Below are positions 1 through 7,807 of a stretch of 41,012 nt of DNA, one piece after another. The DNA comes from Chloracidobacterium sp. UBA3360. Its GTDB lineage: Bacteria > Acidobacteriota > Blastocatellia > Pyrinomonadales > Pyrinomonadaceae. Numbering within the stretch: position 1 is the stretch's first letter; every line of letters begins with the position of its first letter. The stretch spans positions 1 through 41,012 of the forward strand of contig DEQS01000087.1 in the NCBI GenBank assembly GCA_002360555.1, given 5' to 3'. The translations under genes and the position numbers were made by a program. The notes under the pieces are model-generated. The model worked only from the letters and a program-made list of their open reading frames with translations. It made no database searches and was not told where the DNA came from.

Positions 1-18
1 CGCCCGAAAACCGACCAG

Positions 19-1299
19 CTATTCTTCGCAAGGAATATCCAGGGTGAAATACGTATAACCCGTTGTAACGATTCTTTTTTGCCCGCTCCAAACGCCAATT
101 GAATATTTCAGACTATGCTCGCCGCATTCGATCTCAAGCTCTTCGTAGGGCATAAAGATCTCGTATTGGTTGTAGACGGCGTCGGCATAGGCAGGGGTAA
201 ATTTTTTGAAAACGGCGACTGAACCGGTCGTCGAATAAAACTTTTTATTCGAGTCTTTCAGTGGCGTGCCGTTAGCATTGTAGAAATATATCGCAAACGA
301 AAACTCCTGCTTGAGGCCGTTTTTCACTTTGAATTCAGAGGTAAATGTCATCCCGTCCTGTTCTGTCTTGTCATCGTACCCTTCGAAATCTACCGAAACA
401 TCGCTAAATGAGATCGTCGGTCCGCTTGGTTGAACCGGGGGCTTAACGGGCGTGGTTGTCGGAGGTTTGTTAATCGGCGGTTTTGTGACCCTCGCAGTAT
501 TCTCATCAAAAGGATACATTTCTTCGATGATCGCTTTATCATTTGCTGAAAGAACAGAGTTAGATCGGATCTTCGCTCCGCCCTTTATCAGTTCGGGTGG
601 ATAATAATAGTGCATTATCGAAAGCGGGTCATAAACACCATTTGAAACCTCACTATCATTTCCATATTTTTTTAAGACCTGAGATTGCGTCTTTTCCCTC
701 GACCAACCTTGCCTGGCAAAATAGGCATAAACCGCCTCTTCATTCCACTGAATATTCTGGTTTTTGTTTTGGTGTTCGTGGTGCAATCCAAGAGCATGGC
801 CAAATTCGTGCAAGGTTGTTCGCCTAAACTCTTCTTCTGGTGTTTTGTCGTTAAACCAGCCAAAATTCATCGATGCGCCTGTTGTATCTCTAACAAATTG
901 GGTACCAGTCGGCGTTTTAACCTGTGATTGTCTTGCAGAATCTTTCCCGAAATAGGACCACGAACCTTTATCCAACGTGAAGCTTATGCGAATCTCAGCA
1001 GGTCCGGATTGAACGAAAACGAAATCAATATTGGCATATTCTTCCCACGTCTCGGCATATTGCCTAACCTTGCTTTTCACGAATTCGTTTCCATCGAGAA
1101 ATTTAACGCGAATTTCCTGCCCGGGAATCCATTTCTTCGATGGTTGATAAACAGCACGTGTTATTTTCGGATTTGCGGCTCGGTCTTCGATGACTAGATC
1201 GGTCACACAGCTATAGACATCAGATGTTTGTGCAAGAATCGGGAAGACAAATACTAACGTTATGAGAAATGATAAAAGTGATATGGGTGATCTCTTCAT
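19..1299 (-). CDS. Secreted metzincin zinc metalloprotease
   Basis: A 426-residue secreted protease. Residues 1-23 form a signal peptide (basic start, hydrophobic core, cleavage near ILAQ). The catalytic domain holds the metzincin signature HExxHxxGxxH at about 164-174 (His164, Glu165, His168, His174) followed directly by Glu, as in astacin-like enzymes, and a Met-turn SIMHY near 227. These supply the three zinc ligands and the general base. A proline/threonine-rich linker at about 270-292 leads to a C-terminal domain of about 130 residues that I do not recognise, possibly for substrate or surface binding. It stands alone, divergent from the ureohydrolase gene. The metzincin clan is secure; assignment to M12A rather than another subfamily is less so. 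Confidence 0.88.
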   Translation of the reverse strand: MKRSPISLLSFLITLVFVFPILAQTSDVYSCVTDLVIEDRAANPKITRAVYQPSKKWIPGQEIRVKFLDGNEFVKSKVRQYAETWEEYANIDFVFVQSGPAEIRISFTLDKGSWSYFGKDSARQSQVKTPTGTQFVRDTTGASMNFGWFNDKTPEEEFRRTTLHEFGHALGLHHEHQNKNQNIQWNEEAVYAYFARQGWSREKTQSQVLKKYGNDSEVSNGVYDPLSIMHYYYPPELIKGGAKIRSNSVLSANDKAIIEEMYPFDENTARVTKPPINKPPTTTPVKPPVQPSGPTISFSDVSVDFEGYDDKTEQDGMTFTSEFKVKNGLKQEFSFAIYFYNANGTPLKDSNKKFYSTTGSVAVFKKFTPAYADAVYNQYEIFMPYEELEIECGEHSLKYSIGVWSGQKRIVTTGYTYFTLDIPCEE

Positions 1300-1385
1300 A
1301 AACTCGATACCTGGGCAGTCAAAATACCTGTTACAATTTCATTCGGTTAGCCACTGGACGCGGCCGATCATTTATCGTAAGTGTT

Positions 1386-1409
1386 ATTATATAGGCAAAA
1401 AGATGTCAA
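1386..1409 (-). promoter_or_regulatory. Possible promoter elements for the metalloprotease gene
   Basis: On the minus strand a perfect TATAAT (1386-1391) lies downstream of a perfect TTGACA (1404-1409), but the spacer is only 12 nt, too short for a normal sigma-70 pair. The TATAAT may act with a different -35. The start codon lies about 87 nt downstream. Confidence 0.35.
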
Positions 1410-1421
1410 GTATAAGTTGTG

Positions 1422-1450
1422 TTGACTTCGCCGAGAATTAGGAAAATACT
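1422..1450 (+). promoter_or_regulatory. Promoter of the ureohydrolase gene, close to the start codon
   Basis: TTGACT (1422-1427), a 17-nt spacer, then AATACT (1445-1450). The start ATG at 1460 lies 9 nt after the -10 box, so transcription should begin at or a few bases before the codon. No Shine-Dalgarno sequence is present, which agrees with a leaderless message. Confidence 0.55.
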
Positions 1451-1459
1451 AACCTTAAT

Positions 1460-2413
1460 ATGAGTGAGATATTTGACCTGACAACGCGGCCTGACGATCG
1501 TTTATTCTACCAGCGTGGCGATGTCAACGATCCGAGGCTTGGTGAGGTCGTATCGCACGATCCGGTTCAATATGATTCCGCGGATGTAGTGATACTTGGA
1601 TGTCCTCAGGACGAAGGCGTCCGACGTAATACGGGACGTGTCGGCGCGGCTGCGGCTCCTGATATGATCCGCGAACAGTTTTACCGTCTTACACCTTTTA
1701 ATATCAAAAAGAAGGTTTTCGATCTTGGCAACGTGGCTATCGGTGCGTCGCTTGAGGAAACGCACGATACACACACAACAGTCGTCCAACAGTTACTCCG
1801 AGACGGCAAACGCGTGATCGTGCTTGGTGGTGGAAATGATATTTCCTATCCCGATGGAGTGGCTATGGCCGAGGTCTTTGGTCCGGAATGGTGGATCGGC
1901 GTTAATGTTGACTCGCACCTTGATGTGAGGATCGCTGAGCAGCGGAATAACGGTACGCAATACAGACAATTGCTGCTAGAAAAGCATCTGCTGCCGTCGT
2001 ATTTTTACGAGGTCGGCTATCAGACACATTTATGTTCGCCGATATATTACGAATACCTCCGCGACAACGGTGTGCACCGCATCAGTCTCGAACTTTTGCG
2101 TTCGAGAGCCGAGGCAGACATTGAGATCAAGGAGCAGATAAGGCAAAAGTTTATCGGCCACAGTTCCTCACTCAATACATTTTTTGGTTTCGATATGGAT
2201 GCAGTGCGTTCGGCAGATGCTCCCGGCACGTCTGCTCCGTCGCCGTTGGGTTTGCGAGCGGGTGAATTTATCCAACTAGTCAAGTACGCCGCTTCGCTTG
2301 CGAATACAAAGATCATTGAATTCAGCGAGGTCAACCCGACCTATGATGTTGATAATCGCACGACAAAGCTAGTCGCAATAGGCATGCATCGGTTTTGTTC
2401 CGGAGTCGCTTGA
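1460..2413 (+). CDS. hutG: Ureohydrolase family protein, probable formimidoylglutamase
   Basis: A 317-residue arginase/agmatinase-fold enzyme; this family hydrolyses guanidino or formimino groups using two Mn ions. Metal-ligand motifs are visible: DSHLD at 151-155 (Asp151, His153, Asp155) and FDMD at 244-247 (Asp245, Asp247). The first motif reads GGGND at 123-127, with Asn126 where arginases carry a His ligand. The N-terminal NDPRLGE stretch resembles formimidoylglutamases, the last step of histidine breakdown to glutamate and formamide. No other hut gene is nearby, so the substrate is inferred. The start follows a promoter by 9 nt and has no ribosome-binding site. The next gene starts 32 nt after the stop and may be co-transcribed. 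Confidence 0.72.
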   Translation: MSEIFDLTTRPDDRLFYQRGDVNDPRLGEVVSHDPVQYDSADVVILGCPQDEGVRRNTGRVGAAAAPDMIREQFYRLTPFNIKKKVFDLGNVAIGASLEETHDTHTTVVQQLLRDGKRVIVLGGGNDISYPDGVAMAEVFGPEWWIGVNVDSHLDVRIAEQRNNGTQYRQLLLEKHLLPSYFYEVGYQTHLCSPIYYEYLRDNGVHRISLELLRSRAEADIEIKEQIRQKFIGHSSSLNTFFGFDMDAVRSADAPGTSAPSPLGLRAGEFIQLVKYAASLANTKIIEFSEVNPTYDVDNRTTKLVAIGMHRFCSGVA

Positions 2414-2445
2414 CGCCAGTCTCGCCTTGTTATTAGCTATCTTAT

Positions 2446-2703
2446 ATGTCTGAAACAAAAGTATTTACAGATGTGTCGCGCGAGCGGCTTAATCGTTTTC
2501 GCCGCGAACTTACACAATGGGGCGTTACAGTTCCTGACGGCGATGATGTACAGGTCACGGGGCCGTTTGGCGTCATCTTGCGTGCGACTTATGAAGATGC
2601 AGCCGAAAAACTATCGTTATCGATAGTCGAAAAGCCGATGCTGATCCCCGAATCTCAAGTTTGGAAATTCGTGGATAACGCCGCGGCAAAGTTGAAGACG
2701 TAG
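2446..2703 (+). CDS. Small hypothetical protein
   Basis: An 85-residue protein that I do not recognise. It is soluble, with no signal peptide or membrane segment. The N-terminal third is rich in Arg and predicted helical, the centre holds a short beta-like stretch (VQVTGPFGVIL), and the C-terminus looks helical. It follows the ureohydrolase gene by 32 nt on the same strand, which suggests co-transcription. No clear Shine-Dalgarno sequence precedes the ATG. It is kept as real because of its position, complete frame and codon use like its neighbours. Confidence 0.6.
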   Translation: MSETKVFTDVSRERLNRFRRELTQWGVTVPDGDDVQVTGPFGVILRATYEDAAEKLSLSIVEKPMLIPESQVWKFVDNAAAKLKT

Positions 2704-2746
2704 TCCCGGATATCCCAGCGGGTTACAACGTTAAATCTGTTCATAC

Positions 2747-2752
2747 TTGACA
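2747..2752 (+). promoter_or_regulatory. Possible -35 box for tRNA-Val
   Basis: A perfect TTGACA lies 59 nt before the mature tRNA. No good -10 hexamer sits at the usual distance (CATCCT after 17 nt is poor), so the assignment is weak. Confidence 0.3.
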
Positions 2753-2811
2753 CACTTACAAGCATTTGGCATCCTAATTGTTCGCTTTTCTCTTGGATTT
2801 GCGACGGGTTT

Positions 2812-2887
2812 AGTCTCTTAGCTCAGTTGGTAGAGCATTACCTTGACAAGGTAGGGGTCAGCAGTTCGAGTCTGCTAGAGACTACCA
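2812..2887 (+). tRNA. tRNA-Val(GAC)
   Basis: A complete 76-nt cloverleaf. The acceptor arms AGTCTCT (2812-2818) and AGAGACT (2877-2883) pair fully, the D-arm is GCTCAGTTGGTAGAGC, the anticodon loop TTGACAA gives GAC (valine), and the T-loop contains TTCGAGT. The 3' CCA is encoded (2885-2887). The first pair is A1-U72. Confidence 0.95.
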
Positions 2888-3176
2888 TTTACATACTTTC
2901 GATAAGATGCTTACGAAGTACTTTGCTGTTTTTACAACTACTACGCCCCGCTTCTAATGGCGGGAAAATCTCGGTGTCTCTCGGGATGCTGCAAAGCAAA
3001 GTCGCTCTTATCGGATCTGATCCTAGTTAGTAGTAGTGACACTCGTGACGAGTGAACTGTAAATAGAGAATAGATAAGAGTGACGAAAAGTTTTTCGTGG
3101 CGGCTTATTTTGTTTGAAACCTGGATCGTAAATAGAAATCCTCTATTCACGATTCACATCGAACTATTTACGAAAT
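2888..3176. other. Intergenic leader region before thrS with inverted repeats
   Basis: About 290 nt with no supported gene. It holds several small palindromes: CACTCGT/ACGAGTG near 3040-3054, ACGAAAA/TTTTCGT near 3083-3098, and a perfect 9-bp inverted repeat CGTAAATAG (3127-3135) / CTATTTACG (3164-3172) ending 4 nt before the thrS ATG. The last pair could enclose the initiation region. No T-box consensus and no terminator with a U-tract is evident. Confidence 0.5.
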
Positions 3177-5132
3177 ATGAGCGAATTAAACATTAAATTT
3201 GGCGATAATCAGCGGTCTATCCCTGCGCCCGCGACCGTGGCGGATGCGATAAAGGCGTTTGACCGCGATGCGTTAAAGAAAACACTTGCCGCAAAAGTGA
3301 ACGGCGAGGATCTGGATCTGAATCGCGAATTGACCGCGACCGACGAAGTTCTCTCGATCGAGCCGATCATTGCGGATTCGCACGATGGCCTCGAACTTAT
3401 TCGCCACTCGACCGCGCATCTGCTTGCTGCGGCGATACTCGATCTTTTTCCCGGTACAAAACTGGGTGTTGGCCCGGCGTTGATGGAAGACCCGCGTTAT
3501 GGGTTCTACTACGATGTTATCGCTCCGCGAAATCTTACCGAAGACGACCTGCCTGTCATCGAGAAAAAGATGAAGGCAATGGCAAAGCAAAATCTTGTCT
3601 ATCGCCGCGAATTGGTTGATAAAGCTAAGATCCTTGATATTTTCAAAGAACGTGACGAGCCGCTCAAGTGTGAGCTTATTACCGATAAAGTTTCCGATTC
3701 GGCAACGCTTTATTACATCGACAATTCGCCCTTCATAGATTTCTGTCTCGGACCCCACGTGCCCCATACAGGCAAATTGCAGGCTTTCAAACTGCTTGCA
3801 CTTTCAGGAGCATATTGGAAAGGCGACGCCGAGCGTGAACAGATGCAGCGTATCTATGGGACCGCGTTTGCCAAACAAGAAGAACTTGACGCGTGGCTCA
3901 AGCAGCGTGAAGAGGCCGAGAAACGCGATCACCGTAAGCTTGGAAAACAGCTCGACCTTTTCTCTATCGACGACGACTACGGCCAAGGCTTGATACTTTG
4001 GCATCCGAAAGGCGGCATTATCCGCAACGAGATGGAACGGCTGCTCAAAGAGGAGCTTGAGCGTCGCGGATATAGCTTTGTATTTACGCCGCATATCGCC
4101 AAACGCGATCTGTGGGTAAAGAGCGGCCATGAGGGCAACTATTCCGATTCGATGTACGCTCCGACAAGCATTGAGGACGAGGAATACCGCCTCAAGCCGA
4201 TGAACTGCCCTTTTCACATCGGTATTTACAAATCCAGCCCGCGCTCGTACCGCGACCTGCCGCAGCGGTACTCGGAAATGGGCACCGTTTATCGTGCCGA
4301 GCTTTCCGGAACCCTCCACGGCCTGATGCGTGTTCGCGGATTTTCGGTCGATGATGCCCATCTTTTTGTGCGTCCCGATCAGGTCCATGCTGAGGTTGCG
4401 GATTGTTTGGATTTTGCGATCAAGGTTTTTGAGACCTATGGTTTTGAAAAAGTAAAATTTGAGCTGTCGGTTCGCGGCGGCGCGGAGAACAAAGGCTATC
4501 TCGGCTCTGACGAAGATTGGGCCGACGCCGAAAAACAGCTTGCGAGTGCTCTCGACGAGCGAAATATAGCCTACGAACGTATCGAAGGTGAGGCTGCGTT
4601 TTACGGACCTAAAATCGACATCAAGATCGAGGACGCCATCGGCCGCGTTTGGCAGCTTGGAACGATCCAGCTTGATTTTAATCTGCCGGAGCGGTTTGAG
4701 CTTGAATACACAGGTGACGATAACCAAAAACATCGCCCGTTTATGATCCACCGGGCGTTGTTTGGTTCGATCGAACGGTTCTTTGGTGTGTTGATCGAGC
4801 ATTACGCGGGAGCATTCCCGCTGTGGCTCGCCCCGGTTCAGGTAACAGTGCTGCCGATCATCGACCGCATTAATGATTATGCCGAACAGGTTGCCGCAGA
4901 GCTCAGATCCGCCGGTTTTCGTGTAGAATCGAATACAATTTCTGATAAGATCGGTGCAAAGATACGTGACGCACAGATGCAAAAGATCCCTTATATGCTC
5001 GTGCTGGGTGATAAGGAACTTGAGGATGGCACAGTGGCCGTTCGCGAACGCAAACAGGGCGACATCGGCGTGATGACGCTAAATGAGTTCAAAGAGAAAA
5101 TTACCGCTGAAAAACTCAGCCGCAGTCTCTAG
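3177..5132 (+). CDS. thrS: Threonyl-tRNA synthetase
   Basis: A 651-residue class II synthetase of full length that charges tRNA-Thr. Domains in order: an N-terminal TGS domain (about 1-60); an editing domain with HSTAH near 77-81 and the CLGPH motif near 190, which removes mischarged Ser; a catalytic core with the zinc-ligand motif MNCPFH near 341-346 and motif 2 around YRAELSGTLHG; and a C-terminal anticodon-binding domain from about 545. The ATG has no clear Shine-Dalgarno sequence and lies just after an inverted repeat. It heads the conserved thrS-infC-rpmI-rplT order, with infC only 27 nt downstream and no terminator between, so the four genes are probably co-transcribed. Confidence 0.97.
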   Translation: MSELNIKFGDNQRSIPAPATVADAIKAFDRDALKKTLAAKVNGEDLDLNRELTATDEVLSIEPIIADSHDGLELIRHSTAHLLAAAILDLFPGTKLGVGPALMEDPRYGFYYDVIAPRNLTEDDLPVIEKKMKAMAKQNLVYRRELVDKAKILDIFKERDEPLKCELITDKVSDSATLYYIDNSPFIDFCLGPHVPHTGKLQAFKLLALSGAYWKGDAEREQMQRIYGTAFAKQEELDAWLKQREEAEKRDHRKLGKQLDLFSIDDDYGQGLILWHPKGGIIRNEMERLLKEELERRGYSFVFTPHIAKRDLWVKSGHEGNYSDSMYAPTSIEDEEYRLKPMNCPFHIGIYKSSPRSYRDLPQRYSEMGTVYRAELSGTLHGLMRVRGFSVDDAHLFVRPDQVHAEVADCLDFAIKVFETYGFEKVKFELSVRGGAENKGYLGSDEDWADAEKQLASALDERNIAYERIEGEAAFYGPKIDIKIEDAIGRVWQLGTIQLDFNLPERFELEYTGDDNQKHRPFMIHRALFGSIERFFGVLIEHYAGAFPLWLAPVQVTVLPIIDRINDYAEQVAAELRSAGFRVESNTISDKIGAKIRDAQMQKIPYMLVLGDKELEDGTVAVRERKQGDIGVMTLNEFKEKITAEKLSRSL

Positions 5133-5159
5133 AACGGGTTATTAACAACGGAGGCATTT

Positions 5160-5852
5160 ATCGCTAGAAGATTTGGTGGAAAATTTAAGCCGCGGTTTCG
5201 TGAACCGCTGCACCGGACCAATGAACGCATACGCGTTCCGTCCGTACGAGTCGTAACCGAGGATGGTGAGCTTTTTGGCGTGATGGATACGCGTGATGCT
5301 ATCCAGGAAGCCCGAAATCGCGGGATCGACCTGGTCGAGATCGCACCAAAGGCCCAACCGCCGGTCTGTAAGATGATCGATTATGGCAAGTTTCTGTATG
5401 AGCAAAAGAAAAAAGCGCATGACGCGAAAAAGAAACAGGTCACGGTCGAGGTCAAAGAGATCAAGTTTCGCCCCGGCACCGACGATCATGATTACAGTTA
5501 CCGAATGGAAAACGCCCGCAAATGGCTAAACGACGGTGACAAGGTCAGAGCGACCATCGCTTTTCGCGGACGTGAGATGACCCACCGCGAGCTTGGCGGA
5601 AAGATCCTCAAAAAGCTGACTGCGGACTTAATAGACCTGGCGGATGTCGAGGTTTATCCAAAGATGGAAGGCTATCAGATGTTCACGATCTTTAACCCAA
5701 AGAAAGCGAAGGTCGCAGATGCCAAAAAAGCTGCCCCTGTAGAGGTAGTTGAAAAAGAAGAAAAACCGGTCAAGGTAGCGAAACCAGCAGCCAAGAAGCC
5801 GGCGGCAAAGGCCAAGGCCGAGCCGAAAACAGACGAAGACGAGATTTTTTAG
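5160..5852 (+). CDS. infC: Translation initiation factor IF-3 with an ATC start
   Basis: IF-3 binds the 30S subunit, prevents early joining of 50S and proofreads the start codon. The frame is homologous to IF-3 well upstream of the first ATG (5280): residues RTNERIRVPSVRVV and the GELFGV stretch belong to the conserved N-domain. Reading back to the thrS stop in this frame gives no ATG, GTG or TTG, but a strong GGAGG at 5150-5154 stands 5 nt before ATC at 5160, giving a protein of 230 residues starting (M)ARRFGGKF. Non-standard starts (AUU, AUC, AUA) are a known feature of infC and allow IF-3 to repress its own translation. The C-terminal 45 residues are a Lys/Ala/Pro-rich tail ending DEDEIF, longer than in E. 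coli. Confidence 0.93.
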   Translation: MARRFGGKFKPRFREPLHRTNERIRVPSVRVVTEDGELFGVMDTRDAIQEARNRGIDLVEIAPKAQPPVCKMIDYGKFLYEQKKKAHDAKKKQVTVEVKEIKFRPGTDDHDYSYRMENARKWLNDGDKVRATIAFRGREMTHRELGGKILKKLTADLIDLADVEVYPKMEGYQMFTIFNPKKAKVADAKKAAPVEVVEKEEKPVKVAKPAAKKPAAKAKAEPKTDEDEIF

Positions 5853-5873
5853 ATAGTTAGACAGGAGAGAGTT

Positions 5874-6077
5874 ATGCCAAAACTAAAAACACACAAAGGC
5901 GCGGCAAAGCGTTTTCGCTCGACCGCCAGCGGCAAGTTCAAACGCGGACACAGCCATGCACGTCATATTTTGACTAAGAAAACGAGCAAGCGTAAACGCA
6001 ATCTGGATATCGATTGCTTAGTATCCGAAGGCGATCAGAAACGCGTCGAAAAGATGCTGCCGTACGGGAGAGATTAA
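5874..6077 (+). CDS. rpmI: 50S ribosomal protein L35
   Basis: A very basic 67-residue protein matching L35 in length and sequence: MPKLKTHKGAAKRF at the start, then SGKFKRGHSHARHILTKK. It is part of the large ribosomal subunit. AGGAGA, 6-7 nt before the ATG, is a good ribosome-binding site. It lies 21 nt after infC and before rplT in the conserved infC-rpmI-rplT order. A palindromic element occupies the 74-nt gap to rplT. Confidence 0.97.
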   Translation: MPKLKTHKGAAKRFRSTASGKFKRGHSHARHILTKKTSKRKRNLDIDCLVSEGDQKRVEKMLPYGRD

Positions 6078-6085
6078 ATGCGTTC

Positions 6086-6129
6086 GGAGTACCTGCTTTA
6101 GCAGGCTGGCCGCCTAAAGGCGGGACTCC
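6086..6129. repeat. Paired-hairpin palindromic element, copy 1 (rpmI-rplT gap)
   Basis: Outer arms GGAGT (6086-6090) and ACTCC (6125-6129) enclose two perfect hairpins: CCTGC-TTTA-GCAGG (6092-6105) and CCGCC-TAAA-GGCGG (6110-6123). The element would fold as a three-way junction. Related elements lie at 20880-20937 and 34414-34492. Confidence 0.8.
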
Positions 6130-6151
6130 AAACAACTGAAAGGAGTGAATT

Positions 6152-6529
6152 ATGCCAAGAGCAAAACGTGGTAATAAACGTTTAGAAAAACGTAAGAAAA
6201 TTTTAGCCTTAGCCAAAGGCTATCGTGGAACGAAATCAAAACTGTATCGCTCGGCCAAAGAGTCGGTCGAACGCGCATTAAACTTTGCCTACACCGGCAG
6301 AAAGCTGAAAAAGCGTGATTTTCGCAAACTGTGGATCGTCCGTATCAACGCGGCTTGCCGTCTTAACGACATCAAGTATTCGCAGTTCATACACGGCCTG
6401 AGCCTTGCCGAGATCGAATTGGACCGCAAAGTCCTTGCTGATATGGCGGTAAAACAGCCTGAAACATTTGCATCTATCGTCGGCCAGGCGAAAGATGCGA
6501 TCGGTAAGAAAGCACAAGCGTCAGCTTAG
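6152..6529 (+). CDS. rplT: 50S ribosomal protein L20
   Basis: A basic 125-residue protein matching L20 over its length (MPRAKRGNKRLEKRKKIL, then AKGYRGTKSKLYRSAKE). It binds 23S rRNA early in 50S assembly and in several bacteria represses its own operon by binding the mRNA leader. AAGGAG stands 8 nt before the ATG. It is last in the thrS-infC-rpmI-rplT cluster and is followed by a rho-independent terminator at 6555-6577. The palindromic element just upstream could influence any L20 feedback site, but that is inference. Confidence 0.97.
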   Translation: MPRAKRGNKRLEKRKKILALAKGYRGTKSKLYRSAKESVERALNFAYTGRKLKKRDFRKLWIVRINAACRLNDIKYSQFIHGLSLAEIELDRKVLADMAVKQPETFASIVGQAKDAIGKKAQASA

Positions 6530-6554
6530 TTAAGTTAGGAATTATCAATGGCTA

Positions 6555-6577
6555 GGCTCCGTCTGTCGGAGCCTTTT
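6555..6577 (+). terminator. Rho-independent terminator after rplT
   Basis: GGCTCCG (6555-6561), a 5-nt loop, CGGAGCC (6567-6573), then TTTT. The stem is 7 bp. It closes the thrS-infC-rpmI-rplT operon, 25 nt after the rplT stop and just before the convergent kbl end. Confidence 0.85.
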
Positions 6578-6582
6578 GCCGT

Positions 6583-7767
6583 TCAGATTCCTAGTTCTGC
6601 CTTTGCTTCGGCGAAACATTTGACTGCAAAATCAAGATCTTCACGACTGTGTGCGGCCGAGACCTGTGTTCGAATACGTGCCTTCCCTTTCGGTACGACC
6701 GGAAATGAGAAAGCGATGACGTAAACGCCGCGTTTCAGCATCGCTTCGGCCATTTTCGTGGCAAGCACGGCGTCGCCAAACATTACGGGCACGATCGGAT
6801 GTTCGCCTGGGACGATCTCGAGACCGATCGCTGACAGCTTTTCACGGAAATACCGTGTATTGTCCATCAACTTGTCGCGACGCTCAGTCGATCCGGTGAG
6901 CATATCGATCGCCGCAATGGCCGCGGTTACGATCGGCGGAGCGACAGAATTTGAAAACAAATACGGTCGCGAACGCTGTCGCAACAGATCGATGATCTCT
7001 TGTTTACCGCTCGTATAACCGCCGCTGGCGCCGCCTAGAGCCTTGCCGAGCGTTCCGGTGATCACATCGACACGATCCATGACGTTGTGGTGTTCATGCA
7101 CACCGCGTCCGGTTTTACCCATAAAACCGACCGCGTGCGAATCGTCGACCATCACCATCGCATTGTACTTGTCGGCCAGATCGCAGATCTCCGGCAATTT
7201 AGCAATAAAACCGTCCATCGAGAAAATTCCGTCGGTCGCGATCATCTTAAACCTTGCCGACGAAGCTTCCTGCAATTTCGCCTCAAGATCGGCCATATCG
7301 CCATTTTCGTATCGAAAACGTTGGGCTTTACTCAAACGAATTCCGTCGATAACGCTGGCGTGGTTCAGAGAATCGGAAATAACCGCGTCTTCTTCACTCA
7401 ATACCGTCTCAAACAGCCCGCCATTGGCATCAAAACAAGACGTGTAAAGGATCGTGTCTTCTGTCCCCAGAAACTCGCTTATCTTTCTCTCAAGCTCTTT
7501 GTGTATCGTCTGCGTCCCGCAAATAAACCGAACCGACGACAGTCCAAATCCCCACTCGTCAAGCCCTTTCTTCGCTGCCGCCACGATGGTCGGATCGTCC
7601 GAAAGCCCAAGATAGTTATTCGCGCACATATTCAGTACGCTTTTGCCGCCGGTCACGCTAATATGCGCTTCCTGCGGGCTCTCGATCACTCGCTCACTTT
7701 TATACAATCCCGCTTCCCTGATCTCGTTCAGAACCTGGGCAAAATGTTCCTGCGCTTTTCCATACAT
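6583..7767 (-). CDS. kbl: Glycine C-acetyltransferase (2-amino-3-ketobutyrate CoA ligase)
   Basis: A 394-residue PLP enzyme of the alpha-oxoamine synthase family that cleaves 2-amino-3-ketobutyrate with CoA to glycine and acetyl-CoA. Visible motifs are NNYLGLSD near 50, DDSHAVGFMG near 208 (Asp and His of the PLP site) and TGTLGKALGGASGG near 240, with the Schiff-base Lys in GKA. Length matches the family. It lies 40 nt downstream of tdh on the same strand; the two enzymes act in sequence on threonine, so this is a two-gene operon. No clear Shine-Dalgarno sequence precedes the ATG. Related enzymes (serine palmitoyltransferase, BioF) are less likely because of the tdh partner. Confidence 0.95.
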   Translation of the reverse strand: MYGKAQEHFAQVLNEIREAGLYKSERVIESPQEAHISVTGGKSVLNMCANNYLGLSDDPTIVAAAKKGLDEWGFGLSSVRFICGTQTIHKELERKISEFLGTEDTILYTSCFDANGGLFETVLSEEDAVISDSLNHASVIDGIRLSKAQRFRYENGDMADLEAKLQEASSARFKMIATDGIFSMDGFIAKLPEICDLADKYNAMVMVDDSHAVGFMGKTGRGVHEHHNVMDRVDVITGTLGKALGGASGGYTSGKQEIIDLLRQRSRPYLFSNSVAPPIVTAAIAAIDMLTGSTERRDKLMDNTRYFREKLSAIGLEIVPGEHPIVPVMFGDAVLATKMAEAMLKRGVYVIAFSFPVVPKGKARIRTQVSAAHSREDLDFAVKCFAEAKAELGI

Positions 7768-7807
7768 AATTTTTTAGCGTCTTTCGTCTATCTAGCGGTT
7801 AACAATT

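Noticed and set aside
2888..3176. T-box riboswitch upstream of thrS
   Set aside because: No AGGGTGGNACCGCG-like T-box sequence and no terminator/antiterminator pair with a U-tract can be seen.
3804..4982. Long open frame (392 codons) on the minus strand inside thrS
   Set aside because: It lies wholly antisense to a full-length, well-conserved thrS, has no family resemblance, and reflects codon bias of the opposite strand.
5280..5852. infC starting at the first ATG (5280)
   Set aside because: This start would remove about 40 conserved N-domain residues and has no Shine-Dalgarno sequence, whereas ATC at 5160 follows GGAGG and includes the whole N-domain.
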